Assembly: GCF_039541915.1 (NCBI RefSeq)
Contig: NZ_BAABHD010000022.1
Location: 396,181 to 460,180, forward strand
Source of the DNA: Nibrella saemangeumensis
GTDB taxonomy: Bacteria > Bacteroidota > Bacteroidia > Cytophagales > Spirosomataceae
Direction: 5' to 3'
Length of the DNA: 64,000 bases
This document shows positions 29,020-36,899 of this stretch, piece after piece (within the stretch, counting starts at the first letter, position 1; each line of letters opens with the position of its first letter). The notes beneath the pieces were generated by a model. The model saw nothing but the letters and a program-made list of their open reading frames with translations. It made no database searches and was not told where the DNA came from. Position numbers and translations under genes: made by a program.

Positions 29020-30264
29020 TTATTTCTTTTTCTTTTTCCGGTTCTTACGCTCCAGTTCGGCCTGCTCGGCTTCGCGCATCAGGGCGTCCAGATCGTAATT
29101 GACGGTCTCGTTGCTGAAGTCGATGGTGGCTGCGTACTCTTTTTTGCTGATATCGACGACGTGGATTGGCTTCGTCAGGTACTGCTCGATTTCTGCCAGC
29201 AGCGGTTTTTCCTCCGTGCTGCAAAACGATACGGCCAGCCCTTTCTGCGTGCCCCGGCCCGTGCGACCGACGCGGTGAACGTAGTTCTCCGGTTGCTCCG
29301 GCAGGTCGTAGTTGACTACGTAATCGACGTTGGGAATATCAATGCCTCGGGCGCTGACATCGGTGGCAATCAGAATTTTGGTTTCTCCGCTGCGGAACTG
29401 CTGCATGACCTGGAGCCGGTCGTGCTGCTCTTTGTCGCCGTGAATGGTCATGCTTTTGATACCCACTCGCTCCAGCGCTTTGTAGACGCGCTCGGCCCGG
29501 ACTTTGGTGCGGACAAAAATCAGGATCTTACTGTCGGGATTCTCGTTGATCACCCTCTCCAGAAAGAAGCGTTTGTCGTCCATCTCCACAAAAGCAACGG
29601 AGTGGGTAATGTTTTTGGCAACCGGGTCTTTGGGCGAAATCTGGATTCGGATGGGATTATGCACCAGCGAATAAGCCAGTTTCTTAATAGTCTCGTTGAT
29701 GGTAGCCGAAAAGAACAAGGTCTGCCGCTTGCGGGGCAGGAATTTGATTAGGTCCTGAATGTCCCGGATAAAGCCTAAGTCCAGCATATGGTCGGCTTCG
29801 TCGAGGATCAGGATCTCCGTCCGTTGCAGCCGGATATATCCCTGACTGACCAGGTCGAACAGCCGGCCGGGCGTGGCCACCAGAATGTCAATGCCCTTTT
29901 CGAGCCGGGCAATCTGCGGCCCCTGTTCTACTCCGCCGAAGACGCAGAATGTTTTTACCCGCGTATGTTTCCCTATTTGCTCGAAGACCCCGGTAATCTG
30001 AATGGCCAGTTCCCGCGTGGGCTCCATCACGACGCATTTGATCCCCTCGGTGCGGCTTGAGCTTTTGCGGTCGTGTAGCATGCTGATGACCGGAATGGCA
30101 AAGGCGGCCGTTTTGCCGGTGCCGGTTTGGGCAATTGCCAGCACGTCCTCACCCTTGAGAATGGGAGGGATAGACCTGAACTGGATATCCGTCGGGCGCC
30201 TGAAGCCCAGCGTCTCCAGATTTTGTTTTATCTCCGGGGCAATGCTATAATCGTCGAACTTCAT
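29020..30264 (-). CDS. DEAD-box RNA helicase (second copy)
   Basis: A 414-residue helicase with the Q motif (RPTDIQFRSIPPILKGED), Walker [43 protein letters not shown] and HRVGRTGRG, ending in a short lysine-rich tail. The start at 30264 (MKFDDYSIAPEIKQNL) aligns with the family. It is a clear paralogue of the helicase at 27492-28775, but the sequences have diverged widely outside the motifs, so the duplication is old or the two were acquired separately. The role is RNA remodelling; the specific substrate is unknown. Confidence 0.95.
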   Translation of the reverse strand: MKFDDYSIAPEIKQNLETLGFRRPTDIQFRSIPPILKGEDVLAIAQTGTGKTAAFAIPVISMLHDRKSSSRTEGIKCVVMEPTRELAIQITGVFEQIGKHTRVKTFCVFGGVEQGPQIARLEKGIDILVATPGRLFDLVSQGYIRLQRTEILILDEADHMLDLGFIRDIQDLIKFLPRKRQTLFFSATINETIKKLAYSLVHNPIRIQISPKDPVAKNITHSVAFVEMDDKRFFLERVINENPDSKILIFVRTKVRAERVYKALERVGIKSMTIHGDKEQHDRLQVMQQFRSGETKILIATDVSARGIDIPNVDYVVNYDLPEQPENYVHRVGRTGRGTQKGLAVSFCSTEEKPLLAEIEQYLTKPIHVVDISKKEYAATIDFSNETVNYDLDALMREAEQAELERKNRKKKKK

Positions 30265-30306
30265 AGGGACACAGGTTAGCAACAGGCAAAGATACGGTCG
30301 GGGCAC

Positions 30307-30338
30307 TTGTAGGGACGCAAAATTTTGCGTCCCTACAA
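30307..30338. repeat. Perfect 32-bp palindrome
   Basis: The arm ttgtagggacgcaaaa (30307-30322) is followed at once by its exact reverse complement (30323-30338) with no loop. It lies between the helicase start (minus strand) and the small basic protein (plus strand). It resembles the short REP-like palindromes with a gtagggacgca core known in several bacterial groups. A second copy was not seen in this window. It could form a cruciform or an RNA hairpin, or be a small dispersed repeat. Confidence 0.75.
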
Positions 30339-30347
30339 AAGGAAATT

Positions 30348-30379
30348 ATTGGATGAACTCTTTTTTCTGGCTACCTTTC
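30348..30379 (+). promoter_or_regulatory. Candidate Bacteroidota promoter for the small basic protein
   Basis: ATTG (30348-30351), 20 bases, then TACCTTTC (30372-30379). This is close to the Bacteroidota sigma-70 consensus TTTG-N19-21-TAnnTTTG, with one mismatch in each box. The gene start is at 30404, so a transcript start near 30386 is expected. Confidence 0.4.
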
Positions 30380-30403
30380 TCCGTAAACTAAACTCCTGTA
30401 GCT

Positions 30404-30520
30404 ATGTCAAAAGATAAAGGTTCAGCTTCTAAGGGAAGTGTTAAAAAGACAGCGGAAAAAACGCTGAAAGAAAAGCGAGCCGCCAAACAGGCAAAAAAGA
30501 GCAGCAAGAGCGATTATTAA
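30404..30520 (+). CDS. Small, very basic protein (38 residues), function unknown
   Basis: ATG at 30404 to TAA at 30518-30520 encodes 38 residues, MSKDKGSASKGSVKKTAEKT followed by LKEKRAAKQAKKSSKSDY. About one third of the residues are lysine, there is no aromatic residue except the terminal tyrosine, and the composition predicts an extended or helical nucleic-acid-binding peptide. A promoter-like sequence lies about 25 bases upstream. Codon use looks like that of a real gene, with a clean start and stop. Function is not known; binding to RNA or DNA is an inference from charge. Confidence 0.7.
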   Translation: MSKDKGSASKGSVKKTAEKTLKEKRAAKQAKKSSKSDY

Positions 30521-30522
30521 TT

Positions 30523-32721
30523 TTACACGATCAGCAGCCCATTCGTCCGGAGCTCCTCCCACGTGGAGGAGCTCATAAAATCCTCAAAACGGCCCGGTCC
30601 AGCCTGCTCAAAGGCTGCCTTTACCTGCTGGAAAGACCGCAGTTCCTGCTTGCCAATCCGTAACTGCGCCAGGACTTCTGTCAGCCATTGACCTATGGGC
30701 AAACTGGTTTCCAGCACCCAATCCTGCTGTTTGTTGTAAAACGTCAGCTCGGCTACCTCAACTATCTTCTTGCCCTTCTTCAATTCAACAACCTCCAGCG
30801 CCGGTACATTGCCCAGCCAGATGGCCAGCGCATTCGGTCGGGGTGCTTTGTCAGGTATCTGTTTAAGGCACTTTTCGATGTAGCGCGGAGGAATGGTCGT
30901 GGGCGGTATCTTAAAATCGAACCACTGCTGCAGCGGGTACTCAAAGCAGACGCCGTGCATGTAGTTGAACAGCGATTTGCGCAGCCCTTCGGCAAACAGA
31001 TCATGGTTGGCACCCAGTGGGTCGTCGTGGTCCAGGTCGTTGTCGGCAAAGCCGCCGAAGTCGGGGTCTATGCGCATCACATCGAATTCAGCCGGATGCA
31101 TACCCACCGGACTGTGGGCCGTCATGGCAAAGCGGTGCCAGAACCCCGACTGCACCACCCCGTTCAGAAAAAGCTGCCGAACCATCTCCAGCGAATCTAC
31201 CGTTTCCTGCACCGTTTGGGTCGGAAAGCCATACATCAGGTAAGCATGGACCATGATACCGGCCTGCGTAAACGCATCGGCGACGCGGGCTACCTGTGCC
31301 ACTGTCACCCCTTTCTTCATGCGTTCGAGCAGCCGGTCGGAGGCTACTTCCAGGCCACCGGATACGGCGATACAGCCCGACGCTTTGAGCAATTGGCATA
31401 AGTCATGCGTGAAGCTGGTCTCGAACCGGATGTTGGTCCACCAGACCACCGTCAGCTTCCGGCGGATGATCTCCAGGGCCAGATCACGCATCAGGGCCGG
31501 GGGAGCCGCTTCATCCACAAAATGAAAACCGTTCTGGCCCGTCTGTTCAATAATTTCTTCGATACGGTCGCAGAGGAGAGAGGCCGTTAATGGTTCATAA
31601 CGTTTAATATAATCGAGCGAGATGTCGCAGAAGGAGCATTTGCCCCAGTAGCAGCCGTGGGCCAGCGTCAGCTTATTCCAGCGGCCATCGCTCCACAACC
31701 GGTGCATGGGGTTGATTACTTCAATGACCGATAGGTAGTGGGGCAGCCGCAGGTCGCGGTAGTCGGGTGTGCCAGTTTCGCGCTGGGGCACGTCGCGTTC
31801 TTTCGCGCCGTTGTAATAGGTAACGACGCCGTTGGTGCGGGCAAAAACGCGTTTCAACTGGCTTTGGTCACGCTCGCCGGATAGATACTCCAGCAGGTTC
31901 TGCAACGGTGCTTCGCCATCATCCAGACTAACGTAATCCACGTAATCAAATACCCGAGGCTCTTTGAGCGTTCGGAGTTCCGTATTGGCATAGCCGCCAC
32001 CCATGACGACGGCGATATGCGGGTAGTGTTGTTTAAGGTATTGCCCGCATTTCAGCGCACCGAAGAGGTTGCCCGGAAACGGTACCGTCAGGCAGACCAC
32101 ATTCGGCTGCCACTGCTGTATCTGCTGGTCGAGTAGCCGCACGAGCGTAGCGGAAATGAAGGTATTGGGAGCCTGTAAGGCTTCGTGTAATTCATGAAAA
32201 TGGGTGGCTGAACGGCCCAGGCGTTCGGCGTAGCGGCTGAACCCGAAGTGCGGGTCAACGGCCTCTTTAATAAGATCAGCCAGGTCTTCGAGGTAGAGGG
32301 TTGCCAGGTGCCGGGCTTTGTCGTGGATACCCATGGTACCGAAGGCCCAGTCCAGTTCTTCCAGATCGTCGAAGCGGGATGCTTCGGGCAGGTAGGTGCG
32401 GTCGCAGATGCTGTGGGCGAGCGTCGGGTTTTTGTTTTGGAGGAAGCGGATAACCGGGCCGATGGTGGTGATATAGTCGTCTTTCAGGGTATAGATCCGG
32501 TAGCTGTTTTCGGATAGCTCAGCTTCAGCGGCTTCCAGCGCATCAAACAGTGCGGTTAAACCTTTGGCAGAAAACACCTCCAGAATCACATCGATGCCCA
32601 GATCAGCCTGGCGGGATTCGTAGCCCTTCGTGTTCAGAAATCCCTTGAGGTAAGCCGTTGCCGGATACGGGGTATTCAGTTGGGTGAAAGGGGGCGTAAT
32701 CAGGAGAATTTTCGTTTTCAA
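30523..32721 (-). CDS. B12-binding radical SAM protein
   Basis: A 732-residue cytoplasmic enzyme. The N-terminal half has a cobalamin-binding-type Rossmann region (KILLITPPFTQLNTPYPA, then VVCLTVPFPGNLFGAL and VVMGGGYANTEL). The radical SAM half carries the cluster motif GCYWGKCSFCD with Cys357, Cys362 and Cys365, spacing C-x4-C-x2-C rather than the usual C-x3-C-x2-C. Later motifs (FHFVDEAAPPALM, GLEVASDRLLERMKKGV, AYLMYGFPTQT) match the family. It generates a 5'-deoxyadenosyl radical for an unknown reaction such as methylation or rearrangement. Its 3' end lies 2 bases beyond the stop of the small basic protein, so the two are convergent. The substrate is not recognisable. Confidence 0.88.
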   Translation of the reverse strand: MKTKILLITPPFTQLNTPYPATAYLKGFLNTKGYESRQADLGIDVILEVFSAKGLTALFDALEAAEAELSENSYRIYTLKDDYITTIGPVIRFLQNKNPTLAHSICDRTYLPEASRFDDLEELDWAFGTMGIHDKARHLATLYLEDLADLIKEAVDPHFGFSRYAERLGRSATHFHELHEALQAPNTFISATLVRLLDQQIQQWQPNVVCLTVPFPGNLFGALKCGQYLKQHYPHIAVVMGGGYANTELRTLKEPRVFDYVDYVSLDDGEAPLQNLLEYLSGERDQSQLKRVFARTNGVVTYYNGAKERDVPQRETGTPDYRDLRLPHYLSVIEVINPMHRLWSDGRWNKLTLAHGCYWGKCSFCDISLDYIKRYEPLTASLLCDRIEEIIEQTGQNGFHFVDEAAPPALMRDLALEIIRRKLTVVWWTNIRFETSFTHDLCQLLKASGCIAVSGGLEVASDRLLERMKKGVTVAQVARVADAFTQAGIMVHAYLMYGFPTQTVQETVDSLEMVRQLFLNGVVQSGFWHRFAMTAHSPVGMHPAEFDVMRIDPDFGGFADNDLDHDDPLGANHDLFAEGLRKSLFNYMHGVCFEYPLQQWFDFKIPPTTIPPRYIEKCLKQIPDKAPRPNALAIWLGNVPALEVVELKKGKKIVEVAELTFYNKQQDWVLETSLPIGQWLTEVLAQLRIGKQELRSFQQVKAAFEQAGPGRFEDFMSSSTWEELRTNGLLIV

Positions 32722-32897
32722 AGCCGCACCGGGTCATTAGTCTGAACAAAGGTAACGTATGTTGGGGGTAGCCGGGTTCCGGGGAGGGAAGTGAAAGAGC
32801 GAATGAGTGAAAGAGTGGGGCGCGTAGCTCTGCATGATTGCGCACTGAGTAGATGGTCTTGGCAGGGCTGCTTTTTCGGGTATTAGTATCAAAATCT

Positions 32898-33890
32898 ATG
32901 GAAACAGTACGTTGGGGGATTATCGGCTGCGGTGATGTCACCGAGGTGAAGAGCGGCCCAGCATTCAATAAAATAGCGAATTCGTCACTGGTCGCGGTCA
33001 TGCGCCGAAATGGCGACAAAGCCCGCGATTATGCCGAACGGCATGGCGTGCCCAAATGGTACGACGATGCTGAACAGCTCATTAACGACCCGGACATCAA
33101 CGCTATCTATATTGCCACTCCGCCTTCGTCGCATGAGGCATACACGGTTGCCGCGCTGGCAGCCGGAAAGCCGGTGTACGTGGAAAAGCCGATGACGGTC
33201 TCCAAAGCCTCGGCCGAACGAATGCTGGCAGCCGCGCAGCAGTACAACCAGAAACTGTGCGTAGCGCATTACCGCCGGGAGATGCCCATGTTCCGGCACA
33301 TCCGGCAACTGGTGCAGGATGGAACCATCGGAGCGGTTCGCTGTGTCAACCTGCGGCTGCTGCAACCACCTAAACCGGCGCTGGTGGCGAATACGGAAGA
33401 GAACTGGCGGATCAATCCGACCATATCCGGAGGTGGTTACTTCTTCGATCTTGCTCCGCACCAGCTTGATCTGATGCGCTACTACTTCGGGCCGGTGAAG
33501 GAGGCTTACGGCCTGTGTGCCAATCAGGCTGGGCTGTACGATGCGGAGGATATCGTCACTGGCGTGATGCGGATGCAGCGTGGGGTGGTCATCAACGGTA
33601 TATGGTGTTTTACCATGCCCGAGGGCATTGCGGAGGATGTCTGCGAAATTATCGGCTCGGAAGGCCGTATCCGGTTTACGGTTTTCAGTAATCAATACAC
33701 GGTGTGGGTCAACGGCGGAGAGCAAGCCGTGACGGTACAGCATCCTGCGCATGTGCAGCAGCCTATGATTGACGCCGTGGTTCAGTATTTTCTCGGCAAA
33801 GGACCGAATCCCTGCCCCGCCGAAGAAGCGATTGAGATGATGGGTGTGATGGAGACGTTTGCCGACGCTCGGGGTGTGGCTGTGGTATAA
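32898..33890 (+). CDS. Gfo/Idh/MocA-family oxidoreductase (cytoplasmic)
   Basis: A 330-residue NAD(P)-dependent dehydrogenase. It has an N-terminal Rossmann motif (RWGIIGCGDVTEVKSGPAF), then AIYIATPPSSHEAY, the family signature VYVEKPMTVS with the conserved EKP, and a C-terminal alpha/beta domain (GGGYFFDLAPHQLDLMRYYFG). The start at 32898 (METVRWGIIG) is chosen because an upstream ATG at 32853 adds a hydrophobic stretch with no role. Unlike the other family members in this window it has no export signal, so it acts in the cytoplasm on a sugar or inositol-like substrate. It is divergent from the radical SAM gene. Confidence 0.92.
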   Translation: METVRWGIIGCGDVTEVKSGPAFNKIANSSLVAVMRRNGDKARDYAERHGVPKWYDDAEQLINDPDINAIYIATPPSSHEAYTVAALAAGKPVYVEKPMTVSKASAERMLAAAQQYNQKLCVAHYRREMPMFRHIRQLVQDGTIGAVRCVNLRLLQPPKPALVANTEENWRINPTISGGGYFFDLAPHQLDLMRYYFGPVKEAYGLCANQAGLYDAEDIVTGVMRMQRGVVINGIWCFTMPEGIAEDVCEIIGSEGRIRFTVFSNQYTVWVNGGEQAVTVQHPAHVQQPMIDAVVQYFLGKGPNPCPAEEAIEMMGVMETFADARGVAVV

Positions 33891-33968
33891 GTAACCGTTT
33901 AATATACTGTCACTACCGTTTGCTAAAGCACGCTTTGTTCCCGCTGCGTAATTAAGTAGCATTATGCT

Positions 33969-35030
33969 ATGCGAGAAAACATAAGAATCGTAGCCCTCTG
34001 GGTCGCGCTAATCTGGTTACAGGTAGCCTGCCAGCAGGATCATCCAGACGCTTTTGAGTCCCTGCAGGTTACCCTCATCGGGCAGGGACAGAGCACGTTA
34101 CCGTTATCAGACAATCTGTCGGATGGCATTAGTCCTATTCGTCAGGATAGTCTGGGCGGCTATTACCGAAGCCAGCTGAGGTTTACTGAAACGCAACTTT
34201 CGCAGATACGTCAGACGCTAAAGGAGCCGGTAGTGCTGCGGGTTGCCCTGGGCGTAAACGATAGTGTCCTGACGGCAGACGTACATCCCCTGCCGCTGAA
34301 TACCCTGGTTGACCTACCCGGCGAGCAATTGATTCCGCTGGGGGCCGTCACGCTGATGTATCGGGTGCTGGACTATCAGGGGCTACCTCAGTTGAATCTC
34401 CAGGATCAGCAGATCCTCAAAACGTATTTGTCGGTGCGACCTTACGGAAATCTACTTGTGCGTTTTCCATTCAAGTTTTCCTGCTATATAACCGAGACGC
34501 AGATTTGCGCCCGGGAGCGGTGCTTGAGTTTTCCATCTGAGTTCAATTTTGAACGTATCGAAATTCTGAATAAAGACGGGGGTATCCTCAAAACACTGAC
34601 TTCCGAGGATTGTGCCGTAGGCTTATCGGCTAGTCTGGCCTCCAGTACGTCTGGTCCGTTGGCAACCTTCAATGTCCGGGCTTATATAAAACGGTTGAAC
34701 ACGGCTCCGACCGGACCAACGCCCACCTATTCCCTGCGCTATGCAAATGTATCGGCTCCGTCGCGTGAAGAAGCCTCCAGTATGGTTACGGGTGACTTTT
34801 CCAGCCTGGCTACGCTGGCGGTAGGTGCGACCCAAATGCTGTCGTTTCAGCTGAGTTGGAACCTGGGCATGGGTTCAGTTATCGGACCAAAAGACTTTTT
34901 CGTGGTCAATAATGCCACCTACGATGCTATCCTGGCCAAGGGTGGTTGTACCTCGCCCAATACAATGCAGTATTATGCCGAGGATCGGTTTCGGTTCAAT
35001 GTAAATGGGGCACCGGGCGGGTGCCTGTAA
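33969..35030 (+). CDS. Lipoprotein of unknown function
   Basis: A 353-residue protein with a lipoprotein signal (ALWVALIWLQVACQQ). The mature part is beta-rich by composition, with an N-terminal segment typical of surface lipoproteins that carry a small sandwich domain. Several paired cysteines follow (about residues 171-182, CYITETQICARERC), and it ends FRFNVNGAPGGCL. I recognise no named domain. It is followed by a strong bidirectional terminator and lies 78 bases after the cytoplasmic oxidoreductase, so it may be co-transcribed with it. Surface or periplasmic location is likely; function is unknown. Confidence 0.72.
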   Translation: MRENIRIVALWVALIWLQVACQQDHPDAFESLQVTLIGQGQSTLPLSDNLSDGISPIRQDSLGGYYRSQLRFTETQLSQIRQTLKEPVVLRVALGVNDSVLTADVHPLPLNTLVDLPGEQLIPLGAVTLMYRVLDYQGLPQLNLQDQQILKTYLSVRPYGNLLVRFPFKFSCYITETQICARERCLSFPSEFNFERIEILNKDGGILKTLTSEDCAVGLSASLASSTSGPLATFNVRAYIKRLNTAPTGPTPTYSLRYANVSAPSREEASSMVTGDFSSLATLAVGATQMLSFQLSWNLGMGSVIGPKDFFVVNNATYDAILAKGGCTSPNTMQYYAEDRFRFNVNGAPGGCL

Positions 35031-35071
35031 TCTTCGTCAGGTTCGCACAGCTATTGGTGGGATTTAATGAC

Positions 35072-35114
35072 AGAAGCGGGTGCAAACATTGGTTTATTGT
35101 TTGCACCCGCTTCT
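35072..35114. terminator. Perfect 16-bp bidirectional hairpin terminator
   Basis: Arms agaagcgggtgcaaac (35072-35087) and gtttgcacccgcttct (35099-35114) pair perfectly around an 11-base loop, between a plus-strand and a minus-strand gene that converge here. Confidence 0.8.
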
Positions 35115-35201
35115 AAAATGATGGACGTGTATTTCGGCTTTAACATCCAGTCTTTCTGGAAAGTTGGATCTAAGCCGGAGTACACTTCCGGGATACGGGT
35201 C

Positions 35202-36680
35202 CTACTTCTTTGCCGTGGCCGCTGCCGCCGGTTTCTTCGCCGGCGTAGTCGACTTTTTGGCAGCCGGAGCCGCAGGACCTGTTTTTTGGGTCATGGTTAC
35301 GGGGTCCCAGTACACCACTTTGTTCGAGAAGTAGCTCTCGTTGCAGGCCAGCACGGGGGCGGCTGCACGGAAGCCGAAGACGGGGTCCTCAATGGTGCCC
35401 TGGCTACCGGCCCGTACGTTGGTAAAGAAATCACCGAAGTGCCTGGCGTGCGCATCATCGTCTTTTGGCGCTTCAAAGCGTACTTCTTTCGCTGGTTCGG
35501 CCTGCCGGGTTTCGGGCGGGTATTGGGCGTCATACTGTTTCACGAACTCCTGCTGGACTTCCGGCGTAAAGGTGAAATAGCTGTCGTAGTTGCCGTAACC
35601 GGGGGCAGTCGCCAGCTTTTTCTTGGTCAGGATCAGGTTATTCTCCGAGAACTCGATCTGGCCTTCATTGCCGATGATACGCGTTACGTTCTGAATCTTA
35701 CCGGCATTGGCAAAGTTTACCCGTAACACCATCTGGAAGGCTTCGTGCTGGTCGGTCTTGGGATAATCCATAATGCTGGTCATCACATCGGGTACGTCGC
35801 GGCCGTCTTTCCAGTAAGCCAGGTTCCCCGACGAGAAGATGCGGTTCGGTCCCAGGGAGTTTGTGACGAAATGGACACCCGTAATCAGGTGGACGAACAG
35901 GTCACCGGCTACGCCCGTGCCGTAATCCCGGTAGTTCCGCCAGCGGAAGAATCGCTTGGCGTCGAACGGTCGTTTGGGCGCATCACCCAGAAAGCGGTCC
36001 CAGTCTACGGTTTTTGGCGACGCATCAGGCGGTATAGAATAGTTCCAGGCACCGATGGCGTTGAAACGGTCGTTGTTGGATTCGATGTAGTTGATGGCAC
36101 CAATGTCGCCGGCCTGTACCATGCGCTTGGCTTCCTGAAAAGCCGCGCTGCTGATCCGCTGGCTACCCACCTGCATCGTCTTGCCCGACTTTTTCCAGGC
36201 GTCAATGACGGCTTTACCTTCGTTGATGTGGTGAACCATCGGCTTTTCGCAGTACACGTGCTTACCGGCTTTAAGGGCCGCAATGGTGATATGGTCGTGC
36301 CAATGGTCGGGCGTTACAATCAGAACGGCGTCAACGTCCTTGCGGGCCAGAATCTCCCGGTAGTCGCGGGTGGTAAACAGGTCCGGATTGTTGAAAGCCG
36401 TTTTGGCCGTTTCGAGCCGTCCCTGGTATAGGTCGGCAACGGCAACCAGTTCCACATCGGGATTGCGCAGGGCTGCGCGGGTATCGTAGTTACCCTGGAT
36501 ACCCATGCCGATGGTGGCAATGCGGATTTTGTCGTTGGGGCTGACTGATTTCAGGTTAGGAATATAGGCCGGTGCCTGCGGCCGAATCACCTGCACAATA
36601 GGCTTGGCTACAGCCTGAGTGGCTGCCAGTGCCGAAGCCGCCGTCAGGCCTTTTATAAACTTCCGTCTGGATGATGGCAT
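35202..36680 (-). CDS. Tat-exported Gfo/Idh/MocA-family oxidoreductase
   Basis: A 492-residue enzyme with a twin-arginine signal (SSRRKFIKGLTAASALAAT), a Rossmann motif (IRIATIGMGIQGNYDTRAA), DAVLIVTPDHWHDHITIAA, and the signature KHVYCEKPMVHHINEG. The C-terminal domain has RNYRDYGTGVAGDLFVHLIT, typical of the secreted branch of this family in Bacteroidota. The protein ends in an unusual alanine/lysine/proline tail (AAPAAKKSTTPAKKPAAAAT) of about 25 residues that may be a flexible or wall-interacting extension. The role is likely periplasmic sugar modification or NAD-dependent glycosidase chemistry. It is divergent from the MFS transporter gene. Confidence 0.9.
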   Translation of the reverse strand: MPSSRRKFIKGLTAASALAATQAVAKPIVQVIRPQAPAYIPNLKSVSPNDKIRIATIGMGIQGNYDTRAALRNPDVELVAVADLYQGRLETAKTAFNNPDLFTTRDYREILARKDVDAVLIVTPDHWHDHITIAALKAGKHVYCEKPMVHHINEGKAVIDAWKKSGKTMQVGSQRISSAAFQEAKRMVQAGDIGAINYIESNNDRFNAIGAWNYSIPPDASPKTVDWDRFLGDAPKRPFDAKRFFRWRNYRDYGTGVAGDLFVHLITGVHFVTNSLGPNRIFSSGNLAYWKDGRDVPDVMTSIMDYPKTDQHEAFQMVLRVNFANAGKIQNVTRIIGNEGQIEFSENNLILTKKKLATAPGYGNYDSYFTFTPEVQQEFVKQYDAQYPPETRQAEPAKEVRFEAPKDDDAHARHFGDFFTNVRAGSQGTIEDPVFGFRAAAPVLACNESYFSNKVVYWDPVTMTQKTGPAAPAAKKSTTPAKKPAAAATAKK

Positions 36681-36899
36681 AGGGTTATGTTTGTCGGTTA
36701 GAGAATATAAATATAAAGCATTTATGTTGCACCATATACTATCTCTCCTGACCTTTATAAAAACCTGGCCCCCATCGCTCCTCTTTACCTATGCCAACAT
36801 AAAGCATCAATAAACCAAGGACTTTACCTCTATACGCAAAATTCCAGAACTCTGCTAAATCCTGCTGGGTTATGTAGCCAGTGCGGTATAGCGGTATAA

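Noticed and set aside
32985..33962. A 325-codon minus-strand frame opposite the cytoplasmic Gfo/Idh gene
   Set aside because: Antisense to a well-supported family member; histidine- and arginine-rich translation typical of a shadow frame.
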